DNA from: Jonesia quinghaiensis DSM 15701
GTDB lineage: Bacteria; Actinomycetota; Actinomycetes; Actinomycetales; Cellulomonadaceae
Direction of reading: 5' to 3'
Length of the DNA: 64,000 bases
Assembly: GCF_000423205.1 (NCBI RefSeq)
Contig: NZ_AUHN01000005.1
Span: 434,001 to 498,000 of the forward strand
Shown: piece by piece, positions 27,938-40,700 of the stretch
How positions within the stretch are numbered: the stretch's first letter is position 1
How the letters are laid out: every line of letters begins with the position of its first letter
Program-made: the position numbers and the translations under genes
Notes under the pieces: model-generated
What the model was told of the DNA's origin: nothing
The model's input: the letters and a program-made list of their open reading frames with translations, nothing else
Databases searched by the model: none

Positions 27938-28128
27938 GTGACCGTGCCGTGGCTTTCTGCCGATGACATGACCTCCTACCACGGGGTTACCAGAGACGCT
28001 CGCTACATACCTGGAACGCCGAGAAGAATATGCCTGTCCACAAAATCGGGCGCCTCTGGAAGTTCCAAACGACCGAAGTTGACTACCGAGTTCGTTGCGG
28101 AAGCACTGCTGCTGAGCCGTATGAGTAG
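27938..28128 (+). pseudogene. Excisionase-type HTH DNA-binding gene, frameshifted
   Basis: GTG 27938 follows an excellent ribosome site (GAGGGAGGG). The first frame reads VPWLSADDMTSYHGVTRDAR, the start of the small MerR-like excisionase HTH family. After the TAC codon at 28004 the family continues in another frame: from 28009 it reads TWNAEKNMPVHKIGRLWKF then QTTEVDYRVR, ending at TAG 28126. The canonical pattern is a Tyr followed directly by a TW/RW turn, so two extra bases (or one lost) at 28007-28008 split the gene. The stop overlaps the ribosome site of the helicase gene. It was probably a regulator of the operon. A sequencing error is the alternative. Confidence 0.75.
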
Positions 28129-28139
28129 GAAGGCTGAAG

Positions 28140-31100
28140 TTGCGGATTATCAACAACGTTAATGACCTGCTTGGGGAGGACCTCAAGGCCGAGATCAGAT
28201 CAGGCTCGAAGGTGCGTATCGCCGCTTCGTCCTTTTCGATATTCGCATTCGAAGCCCTCCGTAAGGAACTGGGGCAAATCGAAGAGCTGAAGTTCATTTT
28301 TACGTCGCCTACCTTTGTGACAGAGAAGGTGACTGACAAGCTTCGCAAGGAACGTCGCGAGTTCTTCGTTGCCCCAACAGCGGAGTCAACACTCGCGGGG
28401 TCCGAGTTCGAGATCAAGCTGCGTAACAAGCTGACCCAGCGCGCTATCGCACGTGAGTGCGCTGACTGGATTCGCGCCAAAGTGTCGTTCCGTTCGAACG
28501 CGAATGACAAAGCGATTCAGGCTCTTGCGGCACTTGATGATCACGCCGCATACTTTCCGATCCAGGGGTTCACAACGGCTGATCTCGGTTACGAGCGTGG
28601 CTCGGCCGTTTCGAATGTAGTTACAAAGTTCGAGGGAGTAGGGGAGACTCAGCAATTCCTCGCCATCTTTGACCAGATCTGGAATGACCCCGAACAACTG
28701 CATGACGTGACACAAGCGGTTTATGGGCACATCGCGACCGTCTACGCAGAGAACTCTCCCGCCCGCATTTACTTCCTGATCCTCTACAACCTATTCTCCG
28801 CTTACCTCGACGACCTCACTGAAGATGTGCTTCCGAACGACCGCACCGGATACCAGGAAACGAAGGTTTGGCAGAGTCTCTATAACTTTCAACGCGATGC
28901 GGCTACCGGCATCATCAACAAGCTGGAGACGTACAACGGCTGTATCCTCGCCGATAGCGTCGGACTCGGCAAAACTTTCACCGCGCTCGCGGTCATCAAG
29001 TACTACGAATTGCGTAACAAGTCTGTGCTCGTGCTGTGCCCAAAGAAACTCGCGGAGAACTGGACGAACTACAACGCCAACCTTACAACCAACATCTTCG
29101 CAAGTGACCGTTTCAACTATGACGTGCTCGCACATAGCGATCTCTCCCGCACGAAGGGAGAGTCGCTCGGGCTGCGCCTTGACCGCATCAACTGGGGCAA
29201 CTACGACCTTGTCGTGATTGATGAGTCGCACAACTTCCGCAATGCTGACTATGCCGAGGAGAAAGAGTCGCGCTACCAGCGGCTCATGCGCAAGGTCATC
29301 CGCGAGGGGGTGAAGACCAAGGTGCTAATGCTTTCGGCTACTCCTGTGAACAACAGATTTAATGATCTCAAGAATCAGCTCCAGCTGGCTTACGAGGGTG
29401 AGTCCGAGAACCTCTCACAGCATCTTGACCTTTCGACTTCGGTGGAGAAGGTCTTTTCTGATGCGCAGCGTGTATTCAATGAGTGGTCGAAGCTTGGTGC
29501 TGCGGATCGGACAACGGATCGGATCTTGCAGATGCTTGACTTCGACTTTTTCGAGCTGCTTGACTCTGTGACTATCGCTCGGTCGCGGAAACACATTCAA
29601 GCGTTTTATGACACTACGGAAGTTGGATCGTTCCCTGAGCGGCGCTCACCGGTCTCGGTCCGGGAGCCGTTGACCGATTTGCCAACTGTGCCGACCTTCA
29701 ACGAGATCTTCGAGCATTTGGATGCGCTCACAATGGCTGTCTACACGCCGTTGGAGTACGTCTTCAAGAGCAGGCTTTCAAAGTATGAAGACCTCTACAA
29801 CGTGACCGGAGGTACCGCACGGTCGAACCTTGGGCAACGCGGCAGGGAGCAGGGATTGAAGAAGCTCATGACAGTGAACCTGCTCAAACGACTAGAGAGT
29901 TCTGTCGACGCGTTTCGCCTTACGTTGGAGAAGATTCAGGCATCGGTTACTCGGACTTACCAGTTGATCAGTAACCACGCGGGCAATCTGGCTGATCTGA
30001 GCCCAGAACTCGCCGACATGGATTTCGACGCTGGTGACGAAGGCGACGCCAACATTGAGGCGCTCTCGTATGGCGAGAAGATCAAAATCGACTTGAATGA
30101 CATCGATATTGAATCGTGGCAACGCGACCTGTGGAATGACCGCGAAATCCTTTGCGAGTTGCTCGACGAGATGAATAAGATTACTCCAGTGCACGATCTC
30201 AAACTCCAGAAACTGAGTCGTCTCATTGAGCATAAGTCGCAGCACCCCATTAACGACAACAACCGTAAGGTACTCGTTTTCTCCGCATTTGCAGACACTG
30301 CAAACTACCTATACCGCGAGCTTGCCCCAGTGCTTAAAGATATTGGCCTTGAGAGCGCCGTCATCACAGGGGGTGATCATGGAGCGAAGACGACACTCGG
30401 TACGGGGCTAGACTTCCAGCAAATCATGACCCTGTTTTCGCCGAGATCGAAGCAACGCGAGGTAACCATGCCGAAAGACACTCGTGACCTCGACGTGCTC
30501 ATCGGCACCGATGTCATCAGCGAGGGCCAAAACCTTCAAGACTGCGACTACCTCGTCAACTATGACATCCACTGGAACCCCGTACGCATCATCCAGCGCT
30601 TCGGGCGCATCGACCGGATTGGGTCCATCAACAAAGAGATCCAGCTCGTCAACTTCTGGCCGGACATCACTCTCGATGAGTACATCAACCTCAAGGACCG
30701 CGTCGAAAGCCGCATGGTCATCGCTGATATCGCCGGAACTGCCGACGACAATGTGCTCACCCTCGAAGACTCTGACGCGGTCTTCCGGAAGGAACAGCTC
30801 CGCAAGCTCCAGGACGACGTCATCGAACTTGAAGATGTTCGAACTGGTGTCTCGATCACCGACCTTGGCCTCAACGACTTCCGGATGGATCTCCTCGGCT
30901 ACATCAAGGAATATGGTGACCTCGCCGCCGTACCTAAAGGACTTCACGCGGTGATCCCGGCGGCACCAGACAAAGGCCTCGTGCCAGGTGTGATCTTTGC
31001 GCTCCGCAACGTCAACGCTGACGAACACATCAACCGAGGGAACCGGCTCCACCCGCATTATCTCGTCTACCTTGACGAGCACGGCGACGTGGTTTCAAAT

Positions 31101-31409
31101 CACACGGAAGCCAAGCACCTCCTTGACCTCCTTCGGAGCGGCTGCCGTCCCTTTGAAGAACCAGTCGAGGACGTCGTCAAGGCGTTCAATGAGGCTACGG
31201 CCGAGGGGGCTCGCATGGGGAAGTACTCGGAGTTGCTGACTGACGCAATCCACTCGATGATCGAAGTTACCGAAGAACGTGACATTGACAGCCTCTTCAC
31301 CGGCGGGTACACGACAGCGCTCACGCAGACGATTGCGGGGCTTGACGACTTCGAGCTGATCGCATTCGTCGCAGTCGTCCCCCCGAGCAGTAGCAGCGGT
31401 CGGTCATGA
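28140..31409 (+). CDS. SNF2-type helicase with N-terminal PLD-like domain
   Basis: 1089 residues from TTG 28140, with AGGAAGG upstream. Residues 1 to about 170 look like the phospholipase-D-like fold (KVRIAASSFSIFAFEALRKE, FIFTSPTFVTEKV), but no intact HKD motif is visible, so the nuclease may be inactive or only structural. The SF2 motor follows: Walker A ADSVGLGKTFTA (about 270), DESH box VVIDESHNF (about 360), SAT motif MLSATPVNN (about 398), and the second RecA domain with VLVFSAFADTANYL, IGTDVISEGQNLQ and QRFGRIDRIGS (about 818). It is probably the ATP-driven DNA translocase of a restriction-like defence system. It overlaps the DUF4391 gene by ATGA and belongs to a tight operon. Confidence 0.92.
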   Translation: MRIINNVNDLLGEDLKAEIRSGSKVRIAASSFSIFAFEALRKELGQIEELKFIFTSPTFVTEKVTDKLRKERREFFVAPTAESTLAGSEFEIKLRNKLTQRAIARECADWIRAKVSFRSNANDKAIQALAALDDHAAYFPIQGFTTADLGYERGSAVSNVVTKFEGVGETQQFLAIFDQIWNDPEQLHDVTQAVYGHIATVYAENSPARIYFLILYNLFSAYLDDLTEDVLPNDRTGYQETKVWQSLYNFQRDAATGIINKLETYNGCILADSVGLGKTFTALAVIKYYELRNKSVLVLCPKKLAENWTNYNANLTTNIFASDRFNYDVLAHSDLSRTKGESLGLRLDRINWGNYDLVVIDESHNFRNADYAEEKESRYQRLMRKVIREGVKTKVLMLSATPVNNRFNDLKNQLQLAYEGESENLSQHLDLSTSVEKVFSDAQRVFNEWSKLGAADRTTDRILQMLDFDFFELLDSVTIARSRKHIQAFYDTTEVGSFPERRSPVSVREPLTDLPTVPTFNEIFEHLDALTMAVYTPLEYVFKSRLSKYEDLYNVTGGTARSNLGQRGREQGLKKLMTVNLLKRLESSVDAFRLTLEKIQASVTRTYQLISNHAGNLADLSPELADMDFDAGDEGDANIEALSYGEKIKIDLNDIDIESWQRDLWNDREILCELLDEMNKITPVHDLKLQKLSRLIEHKSQHPINDNNRKVLVFSAFADTANYLYRELAPVLKDIGLESAVITGGDHGAKTTLGTGLDFQQIMTLFSPRSKQREVTMPKDTRDLDVLIGTDVISEGQNLQDCDYLVNYDIHWNPVRIIQRFGRIDRIGSINKEIQLVNFWPDITLDEYINLKDRVESRMVIADIAGTADDNVLTLEDSDAVFRKEQLRKLQDDVIELEDVRTGVSITDLGLNDFRMDLLGYIKEYGDLAAVPKGLHAVIPAAPDKGLVPGVIFALRNVNADEHINRGNRLHPHYLVYLDEHGDVVSNHTEAKHLLDLLRSGCRPFEEPVEDVVKAFNEATAEGARMGKYSELLTDAIHSMIEVTEERDIDSLFTGGYTTALTQTIAGLDDFELIAFVAVVPPSSSSGRS

Positions 31410-32071
31410 GAGATGTGCTGTACTGCTGGCCCGAAGCCGCGAAGTTCGGACGACGAATACCGAAAGAACGGTTCTACGAGCAAGGCACAGTCTCGACGTC
31501 GACACGAGAGCGCTTTGTCTCTGACGTCGCACGCATTACCTGGGCGTTCAAGCTTGCTGAGCCCACAATCCACCTTCCTGATAACGAGTCCGTTCCTGAG
31601 ATTCAGGTCTTCCGCATCGATGCTAAGGACGAAGACGTCTCTGAACACGTCTTGGCGGCGATTGACAAGGTGATCCCATCACCCATAGTCTTCGAACTGG
31701 CGCGAAACATCTCGGGAGATGAGCAGGTGCGCATGGTAGCGGCCCACAAGCAGCCGGGCTCAAATTCCCCGAAGATTAGCCGGTACTTCAGCACTGATTG
31801 GATAGCCGCCGATGTTGACCGGCACCCACTTCCAACGGCCATTAGCTTGCCCGCGCTGTACGCAGCTCTCCTGGAGCCTCTGACCGAGATAGAGGTGCGA
31901 CCCGGCGAGGCGATGTCGGAGGTTGCTGACAGAATTAAAGAGGTCGGCAAGCTCGAACGCGAGGTCGCGTCCTTGGAACGCAAGCTCCGAACTGAGCCAC
32001 AGTTCAACCGCAAGGTCGCCCTCCGCCGGGCACTCAAGACGAAGCAACACGAACTGGAACAGCAGAGGTAG
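31406..32071 (+). CDS. DUF4391 domain protein
   Basis: 221 residues. The N-terminus matches the DUF4391 pattern: LYCWPEAAKFGRRIPKERFYE, then FVSDVARITWAFKLAEPTIHL, EIQVFRIDAK and VLAAIDKVIPSPIVFEL. The last 50 residues form a charged coiled coil (GKLEREVASLERKLRTE). The biochemical role is unknown. The domain is found next to helicases and methyltransferases of restriction-like loci, so a structural or target-sensing subunit is likely. The start overlaps the helicase stop (ATGA). The mod1 gene follows a few bases after the stop. Confidence 0.85.
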   Translation: MRDVLYCWPEAAKFGRRIPKERFYEQGTVSTSTRERFVSDVARITWAFKLAEPTIHLPDNESVPEIQVFRIDAKDEDVSEHVLAAIDKVIPSPIVFELARNISGDEQVRMVAAHKQPGSNSPKISRYFSTDWIAADVDRHPLPTAISLPALYAALLEPLTEIEVRPGEAMSEVADRIKEVGKLEREVASLERKLRTEPQFNRKVALRRALKTKQHELEQQR

Positions 32072-32089
32072 CCCGTGGAGAGACTACGA

Positions 32090-33910
<1,821 letters not shown>

Positions 33911-33971
33911 ACGCTCGCCACACACTGAGGTCAAAACCATATGACCGTCGCTCGCTGGTCGGTGGTGTGTG

Positions 33972-35945
33972 ATGGAGAAGCGCACGCTGCACACGCCCGA
34001 CATCACTGGTCGCAACCTCGAACGGCTCGCCGACCTGTTCCCGCAGGTCATCACCGAATCGAGAGATGCGGAGGGCAACGTGTCCCTCGCCGTTGATTTT
34101 GATCTTCTCCGACAAGAACTCTCCGACCACGTGGTCGAGGGGGCGCAGGAGCGGTACCGGCTCGACTGGCCCGGTAAGCGTGCGGCGGCCTTCGCCGCTA
34201 ACACTCCGATCGCGAAGACCCTCCGGCCTCTTCGTGAGGAGTCCGTTGACTTCGACACAACGAAGAACCTCTTCATCGAAGGCGACAACCTAGACGCCCT
34301 CAAGCTGCTCCAGGAGTCGTACCTCGGCAGGGTGAAGCTGATCTACATCGACCCGCCTTACAACACTGGAAATGACTTCGTCTACGACGATGATTTCGCC
34401 GAGTCGAGTGCCGAGTACCTCGCCCGCTCGGGCCAGAGGTCGGAGGCGGGAGACCGCCTCGTCGCGAACACCGAGGCGAACGGCCGATTCCATTCCGACT
34501 GGCTGAGCATGATCTACTCCCGGCTGAAGTTGGCTCGGAGTCTATTGACCGATGACGGGGTAATGATCGTCGCTATCGACGATCACGAGCACGCGAATCT
34601 GAGATCGCTGCTTGACATGGTCTTCGGTGCGGACAACTTCCTCGCCGACGTGGTATGGCAGGGCTCGGGGAAGAATGATGCTCGATTCACCTCGGGTGGG
34701 CTCGACTACATGCTCATCTACGCACGGAGTAAGACAACCCTCATCGGCCTCGACGTACGCTTCAAAGGGCCTAAGCGAGGCTACGACGACGTCATGGAGG
34801 CAGGTCGCCGGGCTTGGGAGGAATCTGGGCATGACGCCGGGCGTGCGACTGTGCTCTACCGAGACTGGTGGAAGACGAAGCCGGATGTCGAAGCTGGGCT
34901 CAAGGCATACCGCGATATCGACGAGCTCGGGCAGATCTTCACGCGAGACAATCTTGCCAGTCCAAATCCACGGGAGAACTTGCAGTACGAAGTCCTTCAC
35001 CCCGTCACCAGACAGCCTGTTCCTATGCATGAGTACGGGTGGCGGTTATCGCGCGAGGCCATGGAAGAGCGCATCGCGCAAGACCGAATCCTCTTCGGCG
35101 CGGATCACACCACCACGCCGCGGTTCAAGCGGCTCCTGGGCGACATGGACCGGCAGGCCATCCGCCCCGTGATCCAGCAGGAGCGAGCCCCCGCGAGCGA
35201 CGCGTTGACGAAGCTCCTCGACGGCAAGATGTTCGACTATCCCAAAGATGTTGGAGTCTTGGGAACCTGGATCGACGCCGTAACGAGCAGCGACAAAGAC
35301 GCGATCATTCTCGACTTCTTTGCGGGCTCAGGATCGACGGGGCACGCAGTCATGAATCTCAATGCTGCCGATCAGGGCAACCGGCGTTTCGTTCTGGTGC
35401 AGCTCGACGAAGCTCTCGATCTCGGCTCAGACGGACGGAAGCGCGGGTTCACCACTCTCGCTGATGTCGCCCGCGAGCGCCTGCGTCGGGGTGGCGCGCA
35501 GGTAAAGCAAGAGGCAGGCCTCTTGGGGTCTGATCTCGATGTCGGCTTCCGCTCTCTGCGCGTTGCTGGGAGCAACAAAGCCGACGTTCTGAGAACTGCG
35601 GATGACACAGAACAGCTTCGTCTCGACTCTCTGGCGCCAAGCATCAAGCCGGACCGTTCCAGTGAGGACTTGTTGTTCCAAGTGCTCCTCGACTGGGGAC
35701 TTGACCTGTCGCTACCGATGACGCGCGAGTTCATCGATCGCCGGGAGGTGCTGTCCGTGGATGCCGATGCGCTGGTCGCGTGCTTCGCGGAGTCTGTGAC
35801 TCCCGAGGTGGTGCGAGTGATCGCCGAGCGTGGCCCGCTGCGTGCGGTGTTCCGCGACGACGCCTTTGAGTCCGACGCCGCGCGGATCAACGCCGAACAG
35901 GTATTCCGCGAGGTGTCGCCCGCGACTGAGGTACGAACGATCTAA
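33972..35945 (+). CDS. Type III-like DNA adenine methyltransferase Mod2
   Basis: About 657 residues, intact. It is paralogous to Mod1: the first 150 residues are nearly the same (LRQELSDHVVEGAQERYRLD, FIEGDNLDALKLLQESYLG), motif IV is IYIDPPYNTGND (about 126), and motif I is DFFAGSGSTGHAV (about 450). The middle segment (about 200-420), which should read the DNA target, is clearly different from Mod1. The C-terminus ends INAEQVFREVSPATEVRTI, the conserved tail that Mod1 has out of frame. There is no TC tract. The start is ATG 33972 (GTG 33969 directly adjacent), 28 bases after the conserved Mod1 end. It would protect the host DNA together with, or instead of, Mod1. Confidence 0.94.
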   Translation: MEKRTLHTPDITGRNLERLADLFPQVITESRDAEGNVSLAVDFDLLRQELSDHVVEGAQERYRLDWPGKRAAAFAANTPIAKTLRPLREESVDFDTTKNLFIEGDNLDALKLLQESYLGRVKLIYIDPPYNTGNDFVYDDDFAESSAEYLARSGQRSEAGDRLVANTEANGRFHSDWLSMIYSRLKLARSLLTDDGVMIVAIDDHEHANLRSLLDMVFGADNFLADVVWQGSGKNDARFTSGGLDYMLIYARSKTTLIGLDVRFKGPKRGYDDVMEAGRRAWEESGHDAGRATVLYRDWWKTKPDVEAGLKAYRDIDELGQIFTRDNLASPNPRENLQYEVLHPVTRQPVPMHEYGWRLSREAMEERIAQDRILFGADHTTTPRFKRLLGDMDRQAIRPVIQQERAPASDALTKLLDGKMFDYPKDVGVLGTWIDAVTSSDKDAIILDFFAGSGSTGHAVMNLNAADQGNRRFVLVQLDEALDLGSDGRKRGFTTLADVARERLRRGGAQVKQEAGLLGSDLDVGFRSLRVAGSNKADVLRTADDTEQLRLDSLAPSIKPDRSSEDLLFQVLLDWGLDLSLPMTREFIDRREVLSVDADALVACFAESVTPEVVRVIAERGPLRAVFRDDAFESDAARINAEQVFREVSPATEVRTI

Positions 35946-35953
35946 GGAACGAC

Positions 35954-37699
35954 ATGACCCTGACGAACGACGAACTCAGCGAACTCCTCGATCGGCTGTT
36001 GGCCGGCTGGGAGAACGAGGTTGTCGAGTTCAAGGAGGCTGCGCGGCAGTTCTCTGCAGACAAGACCGGTGAGTACGTCTCGGCGCTGAGCAACGAGGCG
36101 AACCTCCGCGGGCTCACGTCGGGGTGGCTCGTCTTCGGGGTCTCGAACGCTCGGAAGGTCGTGGGCACGACCCATCTCAACGATGTGCAGCAGCGTCAGA
36201 CCTTGAAGCACCACATCCATCAGTCCATCGATCAAGGGCTGACCGTCCGCGAGGTCTACGAGGTCATGCACTCGGACAAGCGCGCGGTGCTTCTGGAGGT
36301 GCCGGCTGCGCCTCGCGGCATCCCGATCTCGTGGAAGGGCGACTACCGCGCTCGTGCAGGTGAGAGCCTGGTGCCGCTCTCGCTCGACAAGTTGGATGAG
36401 ATTCGGCGGCAGACCATCAGTGCCGACTGGTCAGCGGTCGTGGTTCCTGACGCCACGCTCGCTCACCTCGATCCCGCGGCGCTCACCCGCGCACGTCAAG
36501 GGTTCACCGAACGGTACGCGTCTCGCATCCCTGCGGCTGACATCGCAGCATGGGATGACGCGACGTTCTTGGCCAAGGCCCGGTTAACCCGAGACGGTCA
36601 AATCACCCGAGCCGCGCTCCTTCTGCTCGGTGCTGACACCTCAACTCATCTGCTGACCCCGCACCCGGCGCAGATGACCTGGAAGCTCGTTGGCGAGCAG
36701 CCGGCGAACGAGCACTTCAGATTGCCCTTCCTGCTGAACACCACGGCGCTCGCGAAGCGCATCCGCAACGTGCAGCTCCGGCTCCTACCCCCAGATGAGT
36801 TGATCTATCGAGAGATCAGCAAGTACGACGAACGCAGCCTGCTCGAAGCGCTCTACAACTGCATTGCGCACCAGGACTATACGCGAAACTCTCGGATCAT
36901 CGTCACCGAGCACCCCGACCGCATCGTGTTCGAAAGCGTTGGCGAGTTTTACGACGGCGCACCCGACGACTACGCCCTGGACGAGCGCACCCCGCGGCAG
37001 TACCGCAACCCGTTCCTTGTGGAGGCGATGACAGAGCTAAACCTCATCGACCAGATGGGCTACGGAATCCACCGGATGGTGCAGGACCAGGTCCGTCGCT
37101 TCCTGCCGCTGCCCGACTACGACCTCAGCACCGTTGGTGAGGTCAAGCTCACCATCCCGGGCACGGTGATTGACGAGTCCTACTCCCAGCTGCTCATGGT
37201 CCAAACCGACCTTCCCCTCGAAGACGTGCTTGCGCTGGATCGGGTGCAGAAGGGACTCGACATCAGCGAGAAGGCCGCCCGACATCTGCGGAGAGTCGGC
37301 TTGATCGAGGGCCGTAGACCCCACCGCCGGATCACTCCTCGCGTGGCAGCGTTAACCGGTGCGATGGCCGACTACATCCGTACCCGGCCCCAAGCGGACG
37401 CTCACTACGCAGCCTTGCTGACCGATTTTCTCCGCGCGCAGGGACACGCAGACCGTGGTGACGTAGAGGACCTGCTCCGGCCCGCACTCAGCGAAGCGCT
37501 CACCGATCAGCAGAAGGCAACCAAGATCACGAACCTCCTGACCAAGCTGCGCCGCCACGGCGTCGTCGTCAACCGCGGCACCCGCACGAAGCCACGATGG
37601 GAGCTTTCTTACGCAGGGGACGAAGGCGCGCAGTCCGTGCCCTCACGCAAGAAGGATGACGACGCCAGCGGTACCGCTAGAGGACCAGGATCAGCGTGA
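35954..37699 (+). CDS. AlbA_2 / RecG-C-like ATP-binding protein
   Basis: 581 residues. The N-terminal AlbA_2 (Schlafen-like) domain covers about residues 20-150 (NEVVEFKEAARQF, SALSNEANLRGLTSGWLVFG, GIPISWKGDYRARAGESLVP). A GHKL-ATPase-like region follows at about 290-390 (YDERSLLEALYNCIAHQDYT, IVTEHPDRIVFESVGEF, MGYGIHRMV). The C-terminus looks like winged helices (KGLDISEKAARHLRRVGLIE). Proteins of this layout are often misnamed ATP-dependent DNA helicase; no helicase motor is present. It may be a regulator or nucleic-acid sensor of the restriction system. It starts 8 bases after mod2 in the same operon. Confidence 0.85.
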   Translation: MTLTNDELSELLDRLLAGWENEVVEFKEAARQFSADKTGEYVSALSNEANLRGLTSGWLVFGVSNARKVVGTTHLNDVQQRQTLKHHIHQSIDQGLTVREVYEVMHSDKRAVLLEVPAAPRGIPISWKGDYRARAGESLVPLSLDKLDEIRRQTISADWSAVVVPDATLAHLDPAALTRARQGFTERYASRIPAADIAAWDDATFLAKARLTRDGQITRAALLLLGADTSTHLLTPHPAQMTWKLVGEQPANEHFRLPFLLNTTALAKRIRNVQLRLLPPDELIYREISKYDERSLLEALYNCIAHQDYTRNSRIIVTEHPDRIVFESVGEFYDGAPDDYALDERTPRQYRNPFLVEAMTELNLIDQMGYGIHRMVQDQVRRFLPLPDYDLSTVGEVKLTIPGTVIDESYSQLLMVQTDLPLEDVLALDRVQKGLDISEKAARHLRRVGLIEGRRPHRRITPRVAALTGAMADYIRTRPQADAHYAALLTDFLRAQGHADRGDVEDLLRPALSEALTDQQKATKITNLLTKLRRHGVVVNRGTRTKPRWELSYAGDEGAQSVPSRKKDDDASGTARGPGSA

Positions 37700-37775
37700 G
37701 CACATGCATTCACGCCGCCCGCAACCTTCTAGCAGCGACGACGAACAGCGCCGATTGCAGAAAGAAAGACATTCG

Positions 37776-40700
37776 ATGAAGCTACAGTTCAAAGTCCAGC
37801 AGTACCAGACCGATGCCGTCGATGCTGTTGTCGAGACCTTCGCCGGGCAGCCGAAGCATGACGGCATCTCCTACCGGATCGACCCCGGCAAGGTCCGTCC
37901 CGTGACCGCCCCGGCACTGTTCGAGGCCGAGGAACGCTCGGATGCCGGCCTGCGCAACGCTGAGATCGTCCTGTCAGGAGCGCAACTGCTGGAGAACGTG
38001 CACGCAGTACAGCGGTCACGGAACCTCCCGCTATCGGCCAAGCTCGCCTCCAGTGCAGCCGCTCCCGGCGCACCGAACCTTGACGTGGAGATGGAGACGG
38101 GCACGGGCAAGACCTACGTCTATATCAAGACGATCATGGAGCTGCACAAGCGGTATGGCTGGTCGAAGTACATCATCGTGGTGCCGTCGGTCGCGATCCG
38201 CGAGGGCGTGAAGAAGTCGTTCGACGTGACCGCCGAGCACTTCCAGAAGCTCTACGGCACCAAGCCGCGCTCGTTCATCTACAACTCCTCCCAGCTGCAC
38301 GAGTTGGAGCGGTTCAGCTCGGATGCCGGGGTGCAGGTGATGATCATCAACATCCACGCGTTCAACGCCACCGGTAAGGATAACCGCCGCATATACGACG
38401 AGCTGGACGACTTCCAGTCCCGCCGTCCGATCGACGTGATCAGCGCCAACCGCCCGATCGTGATCATCGACGAGCCGCAGAAGATCGGCGCCCCCAAGTC
38501 GCTTGAAGCGCTGTCGCGTTTCAACGCACTAATGCTGCTTCGCTACTCCGCCACCCACAAGGTCGATCACACCAAGGTGCACCGCCTCGACGCCTTGGAT
38601 GCCTACAACCAGAAGCTCGTAAAGAAGATCGCCGTGCGAGGCATCACCGTGAAGGGCCTCGCCGGATCGACCGCGTACCTGTATCTGGACGCCATCGAGA
38701 TCGCCAAGGGTGCCAAGCCTCGGGCGCGGGTCGAGATCGAGGTACAAACGGCCTCAGGCATCAAACGGCAGGTCAAGCGCCTCGACATGGGCGCCAATCT
38801 TCACGATGTCTCCAACGGGATCGAGGCGTACAAGGGCTTGTTCATCACCGAGGTGGACGCCAACCGCGACGTGATCGAGCTGAGCAACGGTGATGTTGTC
38901 GTGGCTGGGCAGCTTGCCGACCGTGATGTGACAGAGGAGACCAAGCGGCGCATCCAGATTCGCGAGGTCATCCGCGCCCATCTGAACAAGGAACGCGAGC
39001 TGTTCAGTCAGGACGTCAAGGTGCTTTCGCTATTCTTCATCGATGAGGTCTCCAAGTACCGTGACTACAGCCGCGAGGACACCCTCGGAGACTACGCTCG
39101 CATGTTCGAGGAGGAGTACGCCGCGATCCGCGACGAGGTGCTCGGTGAACTTGCTATCGACGCGGCGACCGAGGAGTACCAGGCCTACCTGCGACGCGAC
39201 GACGTGCGCCGGGTACATGAGGGCTACTTCTCCATCGACAAGAAGACCAAGCACCAGATCGACGGCAAGGTCTCCGGTCGCGGTGACGACAAGGGGCAGT
39301 CCACCGACACTGACGCCTACGACCTGATCCTCAAAGACAAGGAACGCCTGCTGTCCTTCGCCGAACCTGTCCGCTTCATCTTCTCCCACTCGGCACTGCG
39401 TGAGGGCTGGGACAACCCCAACGTGTTTGTCATGGGCATGCTCAAAAAGAGCGACAACACGATCTCCCGTCGCCAGGAGATCGGACGCGGGCTGCGGCTC
39501 GCCGTTGACCAGCACGGGGAGCGGATGGACAACCCCGTCACGGTGCACGACATCAACGAGCTGACCGTCGTCACCGACGAGTCCTACACCGACTTCGTGA
39601 CCGGCCTCCAACGCGAAATCTCCGAGTCGCTCGCCGCCCGGCCGCGCAAGGCCAGCGTCAAATTCTTCGTTGGCAAGACTATCCAGACGCTCTCGGGCGA
39701 GTCGGTCATCGAGGAGGCCGTCGCCCAGGCGCTCTACAAGTACCTGGTCAAGAACGACTACGTGAACGACGACGACACGATCTCCGACGCTTACAAGCAG
39801 GCCAAGGAAGACGGGACACTCGCCGCCCCTACTTCTGAGGTACTTAAGCCTGTCATCGACTTCGTATGGCCGCTGGTTGATCTTCTCTACCTTGACCTGC
39901 CGGTGCCCACCGATGATCGTAAGCCGAAGAAGATACCGCTGAACGAGGCAAATTTTGCTCGCAAGGAGTTCCAGGACCTGTGGGGCAGGATCAACCACCG
40001 CGCCGTCTACCAGGTCGAGTTCGACTCCGGCGAACTGATCCGTAAGGCGATCGACCACCTCGACAAGCACCTCAATGTCGCCGCATTGCAATACGTCGTG
40101 CAAGCCGGCCAGCAGCACGAGCGGTTAGAGGCGGACGACCTGACCAGCGGCTCCGGCTTCGCGGTGCAGACCACGCAGACGCACACCGAAACCGTCAGCG
40201 CAAACTCGCAGGTGAAGTACGACCTGCTGGGTGAGATCACCGAGAAGACCCAGCTCACCCGGCGCACGGTCGCAGCGATCCTCCGCGGCGTCACGCCAGG
40301 AACTTTTGCCAAGTTCCGGCTCAACCCCGAGCAGTTCATCACCGAGGCCGCCCGACTCATCAACGAACAGAAGGCAACGGTCATTGTCGAGCACCTCGCC
40401 TACGATACGCTCGAAGACCGCTTCGACTCTGCGATCTTCACCGAGAATCAGACCGCCCAAGACTTCTCGAAGGCAGGGGCGAAGCTCAAGAAGCACGTCT
40501 ACGACTACGTGGTCACCGACTCCAAGATCGAGCGAGAGTTCGTCACCGAACTCGACACCAGTCACGAGGTCGCCGTCTATGCAAAGCTCCCGCGCGGGTT
40601 CTTCATCCCCACGCCCGTTGGCGACTACAACCCGGACTGGGCTATCGCTTTCACCGAGGGCAGCGTGAAGCACGTCTACTTCGTCGCAGAGACCAAGGGC

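Noticed and set aside
27938-28128. Programmed ribosomal frameshift in the HTH gene
   Set aside because: No slippery heptamer or downstream pseudoknot was seen at the frame change; a plain indel explains it better.
39030-40118. Long minus-strand ORF of 362 codons inside res
   Set aside because: It is the antisense shadow of the high-GC res gene, without family motifs; the plus-strand frame has Walker, DEPQ and nuclease motifs.
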